NCBI GenBank assembly: GCA_903953615.1
Contig: CAJBKH010000396.1
Span: 1 to 8,892 of the forward strand
Direction: 5' to 3'
Length of the DNA: 8,892 bases
DNA from: an uncultured Bacteroidota bacterium
Lineage (GTDB): Bacteria > Bacteroidota > Bacteroidia > NS11-12g > UBA955
Position 1 is the first letter of the stretch, and each line of letters starts with the position of its first letter. The position numbers and the translations under genes are program-made. Below are positions 1 through 7,038 of this stretch, piece after piece. The notes under the pieces are model-generated. The model worked only from the letters and a program-made list of their open reading frames with translations, was not told the origin of the DNA and made no database searches.

Positions 1-666
1 TTAATATAAACGACCGCAATAAGTGGCAGGCATACCACCCTTAATTAATTTAACATCTTTAACGGCATCTGGATTGAAGATAGAAAAGAAACCAAACAAG
101 TGAGATGAATTAAACACGGGTGCTTCATCTAATAGAATTAAGTTCTGGTCAATACTACCTCCACGTACGTTAAAGCCAGTAGCACCTTCGCCAACTGTAC
201 TTACACCAGGTAATAATTGAATACTTTTTACAACATCTACCTCGCCAAGCAAAGCAGGGATTTTTTTGATTTGTGCAATGTTTAAATTGTTAACACTCAT
301 TTCAACTTTTTCTACATTGTTATCTTTTTTCTTTCCCTTCAAAGTAACTGCACCAAACTGCGCAAACGCTTTGGTAAGTTCCATGTTAAGTGTGGTGTTT
401 TTTGTAATATCAATTTTAACACTTTTGGTATTATAACCTACAAATGAAAAATTAAATACATAAGTTCCAGGTTCAACAGATAATGAATAAAATCCATAGG
501 CATTTGATTGTGTGCCTACTTTAGGTTCTTCAATAAATACATTACATGAATTGAGGGCCTCGCCATTTGCAGAGTCTTTGACATAACCACTAAGTGTAAC
601 CTTGTTTTGTGCCGATAATTGGAGAAATAGTAAGGAGGATACAGCGATTAATAAATACTTTTTCAT
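1..666 (-). pseudogene. TonB-dependent receptor, N-terminal fragment (signal peptide, regulatory-like domain and plug only)
   Basis: This is the front part of an outer-membrane active transporter that would take up a ligand using TonB energy; the substrate cannot be inferred. The 221 residues start with a Sec signal peptide (about 1-20, hydrophobic core LLIAVSSLLFL, cleavage near SAQ). A carboxypeptidase-regulatory-like beta sandwich follows at about 22-97 (SGYVKDSANGEALNSCNVFI, then YGFYSLSVEPGTYVFNFSFVGY). The plug domain spans about 118-220, with LLPGVSTVGEGATGFNVRGG, DQNLILLDEAPVFNSSHLFG and VKDVKLIKGGMPATY. Complete members have roughly 700-900 residues with a 22-strand barrel after the plug; here translation stops at YCGRLY, where the family has YGGRLSS. 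The gene is therefore truncated, either by real decay or by base errors at a sequence end, and the rest would lie left of position 1. Receptors of this kind often sit beside a DUF4249 lipoprotein, which cannot be checked here. Family is certain; pseudogene status is inferred. Confidence 0.85.
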
Positions 667-726
667 AAAAGAGTTGCAATTTTAACCACTAAAAGCCTGA
701 ATTGTTTTAAATTATGATAAAGTAAT

Positions 727-743
727 TTTTATCTTCGATAAAA
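727..743 (-). terminator. weak AT-rich hairpin downstream of tsaD
   Basis: A 7-bp inverted repeat (TTTTATC, loop TTC, GATAAAA on the + strand) lies 64 bases past the tsaD stop and 61 bases before the receptor start. On the minus strand the right arm runs into AAATTACTTTAT, so it lacks a clean U-tract and has only two G/C pairs. It could weakly terminate tsaD transcription or be chance in AT-rich DNA. The rest of the 667-806 gap shows no other gene or convincing site; the nearest match to a -7 box for the receptor is TAAAATTG (684-677, one mismatch), without a -33 partner. Confidence 0.2.
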
Positions 744-806
744 GTCTTTCTCTCTACTACGAAATTGTGAAACTTGAAAATGCTGTGTTTGAATGATAAC
801 AACAAA

Positions 807-1823
807 TTAATGTCCGCGTGCATATGGCATTGCACTAATGTCAGCAAAGTCGCCTTTTAAATATTGGTAGTGACCTAAAATGCCAATCATGCCTGCGTTG
901 TCGGTGCAATATTCAAAAGCTGGCACGTAGGTTTTCCATCCTTTTTGAATGCCCATTTGGGTTAATTCATCTCGCAATAAACTATTGGCGCTTACTCCGC
1001 CTGCAATGCCTATCTCTTTGATATTGAAATCTTCAGCTACACGCGCCAATGTTTGCATCAATGTTTTAACAATTGTATAGCGGATACTTGCGCAGATATC
1101 ATTTAAATGTTTTTCAATAAAATGTTCGTCTTCTACTTTTTGTTTTTGTAGAAAATATAAAATAGAGGTTTTTAATCCACTAAAACTAAAATCATAAGCA
1201 GGCAGTTTTGCGATTGGAAATTTATAAGCCAAGGGATTGCCCTTGTTGGCGTATTGATCGATTAAGGGTCCACCAGGGTAGGGTAGTCCAATCATTTTTG
1301 CCGCTTTGTCAAATGCTTCTCCAGCCGCATCGTCAATCGTAGATCCAATGATTTCCATTTCTAAATGACTGCTGACTTTTACAATTTGGGTATGCCCGCC
1401 TGAAACCAATAAACACAAAAAAGGAAATTGAGGAGGCTGTTCATTTAAATAATGCGCACCGATGTGTGCATGCAAATGATTGACGCCAATGGTTGGGATG
1501 TTTAAAGCAAGTGATAAACCTTTCGCAAATTGAGAACCTACTAACAATGAACCGATTAATCCTGGCCCTTGTGTATAAGCAATTGCAGAAAGTTCTGAGA
1601 TATTTATACCAGCCTTGTCTAAGGCCGCTTTCACCACGGGAACAATATGTTGTTGGTGTGCTCTGCTTGCAAGCTCGGGTATAACACCGCCATATTGTTC
1701 ATGGATTTTCTGCGTAGCGACAATATTGGCAAGCATTTTGCCATTGTAGAGTACCGCTGCGGCAGTATCATCACACGATGTTTCGATGGCCAATATAATG
1801 GGGGTGTCTGAATTTAATGGCAT
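807..1823 (-). CDS. tsaD: TsaD, tRNA N6-adenosine threonylcarbamoyltransferase catalytic subunit
   Basis: TsaD (formerly Gcp/YgjD) transfers the threonylcarbamoyl group from TC-AMP to N6 of A37 in tRNAs reading ANN codons. It works in the cytoplasm with TsaB and TsaE, neither of which is encoded here. The 338 residues match the family's usual length and show the ASKHA-fold motifs: ETSCDDT (14-20), the metal-binding HxxxH in NHLHAH (H116, H120), SGGHTQI (141-147), IDDAAGEAFDK (163-173), GGVSANSLLR, and YCTDNAG with the third metal ligand D308. The frame stays open upstream to a TTG at 1889, but ATG 1823 is chosen. It places ETSCDDT about 14 residues from the N-terminus as usual, and the 22 extra residues are not family-like. 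The gene is divergent from tamB across 56 bp. Nothing suggests it is defective; it is expected to be essential or nearly so. Confidence 0.97.
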   Translation of the reverse strand: MPLNSDTPIILAIETSCDDTAAAVLYNGKMLANIVATQKIHEQYGGVIPELASRAHQQHIVPVVKAALDKAGINISELSAIAYTQGPGLIGSLLVGSQFAKGLSLALNIPTIGVNHLHAHIGAHYLNEQPPQFPFLCLLVSGGHTQIVKVSSHLEMEIIGSTIDDAAGEAFDKAAKMIGLPYPGGPLIDQYANKGNPLAYKFPIAKLPAYDFSFSGLKTSILYFLQKQKVEDEHFIEKHLNDICASIRYTIVKTLMQTLARVAEDFNIKEIGIAGGVSANSLLRDELTQMGIQKGWKTYVPAFEYCTDNAGMIGILGHYQYLKGDFADISAMPYARGH

Positions 1824-1852
1824 ACTGTTAATATTGGCAATTGCATTGTGGG

Positions 1853-1860
1853 TATATTTG
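1853..1860 (+). promoter_or_regulatory. Bacteroidota -7 box for tamB
   Basis: TATATTTG matches the Bacteroidota sigma-factor -7 consensus TAnnTTTG at every fixed position. A TTG at 1834-1836 could act as the -33 element, but the 16-base spacing is shorter than usual. A start of transcription a few bases past 1860 would leave a leader of about 15 bases before GTG 1880. It would exclude a start at the in-frame TTG 1841, which lies upstream of this box. Confidence 0.5.
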
Positions 1861-1867
1861 CAAAAAT

Positions 1868-1882
1868 CGGAAGCAAATAGTG
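1868..1882 (+). promoter_or_regulatory. possible ribosome binding site deciding the tamB GTG start
   Basis: CGGAAG at 1868-1873 is a partial purine-rich Shine-Dalgarno-like stretch six bases before the GTG at 1880-1882. Most other starts in this window lack such a stretch, so it gives modest support for GTG 1880 over TTG 1841 or ATG 1922. Confidence 0.35.
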
Positions 1883-4800
1883 CTCGCAAAAATATCTAAA
1901 ATAGCGCGTTTTATTTTACTAATGTTAATTTTTAGCATTGGTCTGCTCTATATTGTATTTAAAAGTCGGCCTGTACAAACGTGGTTAGTGCAAAAAGCCA
2001 CTGTTTATCTTAGCAATGAAATGGGTACTAAAATTAATGTGGGTGCTGTTGACATTGATTTTTTTAAAACAGCTGTTTTGCAAAATGTTTACATTGAAGA
2101 TCAACACCAAGACACACTTTTTTATTTTAGAAATATTAAGGCAGATTATAAAGATTTTGATAATTTAAAACGCATTGTAACATTGAATGAAGTGACCATC
2201 GAAGGTGGTAAGGTTCTGTTTGGTGTGCACAAAGGCGATACAGTTGGCAATTATGAATTCTTTATTGATTACTTTGATGGTGGGCCGCGCGATCCTAACA
2301 AACCCAAACGCGTTTGGACCCTCTACAGTAAACGCGTAAATTTCATTAATACCCGTTTCGATTATTTTAGTAGAAACGATGCTGCCCCCGATTTCATGGA
2401 TTTTAATTACAATGAAATGAGCTACCGCAATATCAATGGGGTATTCAATGATTTTTATTTGGTAGATGATTCCATGCATTTTCAATCAGAGCATCTTGAA
2501 TTTCGCGAGAAATGTGGTTTAGTAGTGAAAGAACTTTCGGCTGATGCTAAAATTCACGAAGGTGGGATAGAACTATATGATCTTATTCTACAAACGCCAT
2601 ATAGCAGTTTAGGCGATAAATTTATAATGGAAAGCAAAGATTGGAAAGACTATAATGATTTTAATGATAAAATCTTGATGAAAGCCAATTTGAACAATGC
2701 AAAAGTAGATGCAAGAGATTTGGCTTTTTTTAGTCACTATTTAAAAGATTACCATACGTCTATTTTTGCCAATGGCTATGCCGAAGGGTATGTCAAAAAA
2801 ATGAAAGGTAGAAATGCCAAACTCAAAATGTTCGACAACACAACCTATGAAGGTGATTGGAGTTTAACGGGTTTGCCAAATATTGACAACACATTGATGG
2901 TATTTGATGTCAACCATTTTATAACGAATTACAAAGATTTAAATGCCATAAGTTTGGGCAATGTGCCAGATAATATGGCGACACTTGGGGTGATTGGCTA
3001 CAAAGGAAATTTCTCTGGGTTTTATAATGATTTTGTAACGTTCGGTTCAATTACTACAAGCATTGGTGATTTTGAGGCCGACATGAATTTGAAATACAAG
3101 GATGGTTTTGAAACTGCTACTTACTCCGGGAAATTAAAAACAGCCTATTTTAAACTTAAAACTTTTTTACCGCAATCACCATTCGATGATGCAGCTTTCG
3201 ATATGAAACTGCAGGGGGTAGGAATGAATGCAGATAAATACATGCTCGATGTAGAAGGCGATATCAATCAATTGGGATTTAATAACTACGCCTATCACAA
3301 CATTAAAGCAAAGGGCAAAATTAGTAAGAACTTATTTTCTGGCGTAGCCGAAATACGCGACCCACATTTGAACCTAGATTTTGATGGGGAATTTAATTCT
3401 GCGCTCGCAGTACCTGAAGCTTTTTTCAATGCAAAAATTTTTAATGCTGACTTAGCAGCCCTTGGATTCGATACAACTGAGCAAAACATTAAGGGCGATT
3501 TTGAGCTCAATTTTAAAGGTAAAAATATAGATGAAGCGATAGGAAGTGCAATAGGTACAAAAATCGAAATTTATAGGAACAATACCTTAGTTGAAATACC
3601 ATCTATTTTATTGTCCTCTAATTATATTAATAAGGAGCAAAAGGAATTGAAATTAAGCAGCGATTTTGCCGATATCAAAATTGAAGGTAAATACACTTTA
3701 AGCAAACTAGATGTTTCCCTTTTGCACATGCTACATCAATTAATTCCAGCATATTTTAATAAGCCAAAAGAAGATTTGCCGAATGAGGATTTTAAATTTG
3801 AAATCGACTTAAAAGAGCCCGATAAACTCACCACTTTGTATGCGCCTTACCTTACCCTGTCGCCATGCAAAGCCAATGGATTCTACCAATCGGCCGCGCA
3901 ATTCATTACATTTAATACAAGTAATAAAAAAATCACATACGATGATTATGAAATTAATAATTTAGTCATTGATGCGCATAAACTCGACAATACCTTGTTA
4001 AAAATTGATGTTACCGCTAGTAATTTTACCAATAATACGAGCATTGAAACACAAAATATAGTCGTTATTTCGAGTGTGTATGATAACATTATTAATTTTA
4101 AACTCAACGGTCAAGACACTGGCTATACCCTTGGTTTAAATGCTGGTGGAAGTATTGTGTTTAGCAATGATAGTATCACTTTACAGCTTTCTGAATCGAA
4201 TATTACGCTCGAAAATGATGAGTGGAAATTAGACAGAATGGCCTCCCTTTTGTTTACCAATGATAAATTTGAATTGAATAATTTCACCTTAGTGAATAAC
4301 AACCAAACCATCTATATTGTTGGGGAGTATGGAAAAAATTCAGCAAACCAATTCGATATCAATGTGAATGATTTTGGTTTGCGTAGCATTAACAAAATTT
4401 TAAAGAAGAGCGATATGCCATTACTGGCAGGTGTTTCAGAAGGACAAATGGTCTACCAAGTAATTGATGACAAACCAATCTTTACGTCAAATCTAAGGGT
4501 TGTTAATTTAGTAATTGGCAATGATACGATTGGTGATTTAGCAGTACTTTCAACAAGCACTGCCAATCCAGTCATACAAGATGTCAATATTACGGTCACT
4601 GGAGGAATGCTTGATTCACTGTCTGTTAAAGGCATTGTCGATTTTAAAAGTAAATCCAATAACATGGATTTGAATATTAGTTTACCTCCTTCAGAAATAA
4701 AAGTATTTCAACCCTTCCTAGTCGATTTGGTAAGCAATATGCATGGGCAATTCTATACAAATAATTTAAGTTTAAAAGGTAGTTTTGAACACCCCATACT

Positions 4801-6304
4801 AACAGGTGATGTGCATATCAAAGGGGCTAAAATGTTGGTAGATTATTTAAATATTCCAATTGCTTTTGATGCCAAAATAACAAGCGCAAACAATGCTTTT
4901 ACTATCAATAAATTTAGTGTTCGCGATAGCCGCGGTAACAGTGGAACAGTTGAAGGCAGTATCAACCACAAGGAATTTAGCAATTTCAATTTAGATTTAG
5001 GCATCACCAAGTTCAAAAATTTCCTTATGATGAATACAACAGCTGCCAATAATAGCTTGTATTATGGCACTGCCTATGCTAGTGGCAATGCTTATTTCAA
5101 AGGGCCATTTGATAATTTGGATATAAAGATTGATGCCAAAACAATGCCTGGTACTTATTTTTATTTGCCAATAAGCGATGGCGATGCAAGCGGCTTTCCT
5201 GCATACGTGCATTTCAAAAGCGCTAAAAAAAGGGTGAAGAAATCAGAAGATGATTTCCCTATTCACTCGCTTGTAATGGATATTGAAGCGACCACCGATG
5301 CCAATGTTGAAATTATTTTTGATGAAAGTTTAGGTGATAAAATTTCCGGTAATGGTTATGGCAACATAAAAATGGAAATGACTAAGAGTGCCGATTTCTA
5401 TATGTTTGGAACCTATACCGTTTCGAAGGGAAAGTATTTGTTCACTGCATTCGATTTGTACAACAAACCATTTTTTATTAGACCAGGAGGAACCATTACT
5501 TGGTTTGGCGATCCGCTCAATGCCCAATTGAATTTGGTGGCTTACAATTCAGAAAAAACAACTTCTCAACCCTTGTTAGCTGCAGTTACTTTAAATACCA
5601 ACAGCACAGTGCCCGATATAACTGCAGAAAGTGAGTTGTACATCAAAGGTAATTTGTTTACGCCAGACATTGCTTTTGGAATCAATTTTCCAAAACTACA
5701 ATCTGAGGTGCCAAGCAATGTTATGGTGCAATTGTCATCCATCATTGCCCGTGTCAGAGCCGATAAAGAAGAGGTGAGCAGACAAGTGTTTAGTTTGTTA
5801 ATTATGAAACAATTTATTACACCCAATTTTGCACAAAATAACGCGGGCTTAACCAATGCAGGTGGTCAAGCGTTATCAAGTGCCGGTAGCGATTTGTTGT
5901 CTGCACAATTGAGTAATTGGTTGAATAAAATAGATCCGAATTGGAAAGTGAATGTGATATATAAAAATGGCAATTATTATTTACCAGCCGAATATGGTGT
6001 AGCGCTGAGCAGCAAATTTTTCAATGATAAATTAATTTTCGATGGTAGCTATAGTAATCTGAGCACGCGTCCTAACATCAACATTGAATACAAGATAACG
6101 AAAAAAGGTAACCTAAGGGTGAAAGCCTACACGCGTTCGAATATCAATTCTGTTAATACAACGGTTTTAAATACACCCATTAATACCACTGGTGTGGGTT
6201 TAGTTTATACCAAAGAATTCAATAGAATTAGAAAAAAGAAAAAGGCTAAACCTGCTGCGATTCTTGCACCAGCAGCGCCCGCTAGCACTACAACACCACA
6301 GTAA
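1880..6304 (+). CDS. tamB: TamB-like translocation/assembly module protein (AsmA/DUF490 superfamily)
   Basis: TamB-family proteins are anchored in the inner membrane and span the periplasm as a long hydrophobic beta-groove. They are linked to outer-membrane protein assembly with TamA/BamA and, more generally for AsmA-like proteins, to phospholipid transport to the outer membrane. From GTG 1880 the protein has 1474 residues. It opens with a positively charged start (K4, K7, R10), one membrane span (about 11-27) and a long periplasmic body of repeated beta strands. The typical DUF490 C-terminal region has GTYTVSKGKYLFTAFDLYNK, FFIRPGGTITWFGDPLNAQL, PDIAFGINFPKL and a VFSLLIMKQF block. A lysine-rich, then Ala/Pro/Thr-rich tail ends it (about 1451-1474). 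The start could be TTG 1841 or ATG 1922. GTG 1880 is preferred because it follows the -7 box and keeps the charged flank of the membrane span. Bacteroidota TamB proteins are commonly this long. No TamA/BamA gene is in the window. The family is clear; whether substrate is protein or lipid is not. Confidence 0.92.
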   Translation: MLAKISKIARFILLMLIFSIGLLYIVFKSRPVQTWLVQKATVYLSNEMGTKINVGAVDIDFFKTAVLQNVYIEDQHQDTLFYFRNIKADYKDFDNLKRIVTLNEVTIEGGKVLFGVHKGDTVGNYEFFIDYFDGGPRDPNKPKRVWTLYSKRVNFINTRFDYFSRNDAAPDFMDFNYNEMSYRNINGVFNDFYLVDDSMHFQSEHLEFREKCGLVVKELSADAKIHEGGIELYDLILQTPYSSLGDKFIMESKDWKDYNDFNDKILMKANLNNAKVDARDLAFFSHYLKDYHTSIFANGYAEGYVKKMKGRNAKLKMFDNTTYEGDWSLTGLPNIDNTLMVFDVNHFITNYKDLNAISLGNVPDNMATLGVIGYKGNFSGFYNDFVTFGSITTSIGDFEADMNLKYKDGFETATYSGKLKTAYFKLKTFLPQSPFDDAAFDMKLQGVGMNADKYMLDVEGDINQLGFNNYAYHNIKAKGKISKNLFSGVAEIRDPHLNLDFDGEFNSALAVPEAFFNAKIFNADLAALGFDTTEQNIKGDFELNFKGKNIDEAIGSAIGTKIEIYRNNTLVEIPSILLSSNYINKEQKELKLSSDFADIKIEGKYTLSKLDVSLLHMLHQLIPAYFNKPKEDLPNEDFKFEIDLKEPDKLTTLYAPYLTLSPCKANGFYQSAAQFITFNTSNKKITYDDYEINNLVIDAHKLDNTLLKIDVTASNFTNNTSIETQNIVVISSVYDNIINFKLNGQDTGYTLGLNAGGSIVFSNDSITLQLSESNITLENDEWKLDRMASLLFTNDKFELNNFTLVNNNQTIYIVGEYGKNSANQFDINVNDFGLRSINKILKKSDMPLLAGVSEGQMVYQVIDDKPIFTSNLRVVNLVIGNDTIGDLAVLSTSTANPVIQDVNITVTGGMLDSLSVKGIVDFKSKSNNMDLNISLPPSEIKVFQPFLVDLVSNMHGQFYTNNLSLKGSFEHPILTGDVHIKGAKMLVDYLNIPIAFDAKITSANNAFTINKFSVRDSRGNSGTVEGSINHKEFSNFNLDLGITKFKNFLMMNTTAANNSLYYGTAYASGNAYFKGPFDNLDIKIDAKTMPGTYFYLPISDGDASGFPAYVHFKSAKKRVKKSEDDFPIHSLVMDIEATTDANVEIIFDESLGDKISGNGYGNIKMEMTKSADFYMFGTYTVSKGKYLFTAFDLYNKPFFIRPGGTITWFGDPLNAQLNLVAYNSEKTTSQPLLAAVTLNTNSTVPDITAESELYIKGNLFTPDIAFGINFPKLQSEVPSNVMVQLSSIIARVRADKEEVSRQVFSLLIMKQFITPNFAQNNAGLTNAGGQALSSAGSDLLSAQLSNWLNKIDPNWKVNVIYKNGNYYLPAEYGVALSSKFFNDKLIFDGSYSNLSTRPNINIEYKITKKGNLRVKAYTRSNINSVNTTVLNTPINTTGVGLVYTKEFNRIRKKKKAKPAAILAPAAPASTTTPQ
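1887..1894 (-). promoter_or_regulatory. candidate -7 box for tsaD, inside the start of tamB
   Basis: On the minus strand this reads TATTTTTG, a full match to TAnnTTTG. It would start tsaD transcripts near 1883 with a leader of about 60 bases before ATG 1823. No TTG or TTTG is visible about 20 bases upstream, so the -33 element is missing or degenerate. The box lies within codons 3-5 of tamB, so the two 5' transcript ends would overlap. Confidence 0.35.
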
Positions 6305-6305
6305 A

Positions 6306-6461
6306 CTATTGCTTGTTTTTAAAGGCTTTGTCCTTTTTAGAAAATTGATTGAAGATTAAATAAAATCCAATCAGTACCAATGCGGTAATAACGATTTCGG
6401 AAATAATCAAAGTGGTTTTAAAACTTGATACGGAAATATTATTGCTAAAAGAGTCTTTCAT
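6306..6461 (-). CDS. small single-span membrane protein, 51 residues, unrecognised
   Basis: This short open frame starts at ATG 6461 and ends in TAG at 6306-6308, one base from the tamB stop on the other strand. The 51 residues have a polar N-terminus (MKDSFSNNISVSSFKTT), one clear membrane helix at about 17-37 (core IISEIVITALVLIGFYLIF) and a basic C-terminus (SKKDKAFKNKQ). The charge pattern suggests the C-terminus faces the cytoplasm. An in-frame stop (TGA) lies six codons upstream, so the start cannot move outward. It is the last gene of the leftward cluster after the ATPase and the 151-residue protein, 103 bp behind the latter, and has no obvious promoter of its own. I do not recognise a family. 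The single hydrophobic block flanked by charge, in a frame that fills the gap up to tamB, argues that it is real. It remains possible that it is chance. Confidence 0.6.
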   Translation of the reverse strand: MKDSFSNNISVSSFKTTLIISEIVITALVLIGFYLIFNQFSKKDKAFKNKQ

Positions 6462-6480
6462 TTTTTGTAGTAGATTTCAG

Positions 6481-6541
6481 TAAAACCAAGCCTTTACATA
6501 CACCTATTGATGGGGTGCAATATACAACCGCCTTGGTTTTA
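6481..6541 (-). repeat. 10-bp perfect inverted repeat between the 151-aa and 51-aa genes
   Basis: TAAAACCAAG (6481-6490) is exactly complementary to CTTGGTTTTA (6532-6541), with 41 bases between. The loop contains a smaller CACC/GGTG pair (6501-6504 and 6514-6517), so the leftward transcript could fold into a long stem with a nested hairpin. No U-run follows on the minus strand, so it is not a classic terminator. It could stabilise or partly attenuate the message before the 51-aa gene. The 6462-6564 gap holds nothing else I can name. Confidence 0.45.
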
Positions 6542-6564
6542 TTCCAAACAGACAATTTATTTCG

Positions 6565-7020
6565 TCATTTAAAAAACTTGCCCAGTATTTTGCCTACTGG
6601 TGAATTGACTAAATTAAGCAGTTTCTTGTCAATGTCTAGAAATTTGCAGATACCGTCTAAGTCTCTGCTATTACTTGACTCGTTAAAACCTGTTTTAAAT
6701 TGATCAATTAAATAATTGATGGAAAACTCGGCTACCTCATTGGTTTGTTCAACACTCAATATGCGTTTATCCGCTATGTCTTTTTCGAAATTTTGAAAGC
6801 AAAATTTTTGAAGTGCGGTGCCATTAAAACTCCTTTTATTTAAAAGCACGGCTTCAATTTCTGTTGTGCCATTTTTTATCACAAAGCTTTTTAAACTATT
6901 GATAATAGAAGCCTTTCCAGCTTCGCTAACAGCTAATACCTTGGCATCGTCCATGCTGTACTTCGCCTTAATCGATTGGATTAAAGATTGGTTGATTTGG
7001 TTTAAAAAAGCTTGATTCAT
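6565..7020 (-). CDS. conserved-looking helical protein of 151 residues, unrecognised
   Basis: I do not recognise the family. The 151 residues have no signal peptide or membrane segment and appear almost wholly alpha-helical, so the product is probably cytoplasmic. The N-terminal half (MNQAFLNQINQSLIQSIKAK, then KASIINSLKSFVIKNG) and middle (IADKRILSVEQTNEVAEFSI) look like amphipathic helices. The C-terminus is basic and hydrophobic (LLNLVNSPVGKILGKFFK) and could bind a membrane or a partner. This tail faintly recalls the Gly/Leu tails of DUF937/YidB-like proteins, but I would not assign that family. ATG 7020 lies 18 bp after the ATPase stop, so the two genes are almost certainly co-transcribed. 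No Shine-Dalgarno sequence is visible. The link to the ATPase is inferred from position only. Confidence 0.8.
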   Translation of the reverse strand: MNQAFLNQINQSLIQSIKAKYSMDDAKVLAVSEAGKASIINSLKSFVIKNGTTEIEAVLLNKRSFNGTALQKFCFQNFEKDIADKRILSVEQTNEVAEFSINYLIDQFKTGFNESSNSRDLDGICKFLDIDKKLLNLVNSPVGKILGKFFK

Positions 7021-7038
7021 TTTAGGAAGTTTTAATAT

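Noticed and set aside
1841..1879. Longer tamB start at TTG 1841
   Set aside because: The extension MHCGYICKNRKQI contains the likely -7 box (1853-1860), begins with a rare codon and adds nothing family-like; GTG 1880 has a purine-rich stretch six bases upstream.
1824..1889. Longer tsaD start at TTG 1889 adding 22 residues
   Set aside because: Family members begin about 10-14 residues before ETSCDDT; the extension overlaps the tamB start and a candidate promoter.
2165..5856. Several minus-strand open frames of 62-106 codons inside tamB
   Set aside because: They are antisense to a continuous, family-typical coding frame and have no motif support.
6321..6338. Terminator for tamB (AAAGG/CCTTT with five T)
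   Set aside because: The stem is only 5 bp and lies within the 51-aa gene; too weak to list as a feature.
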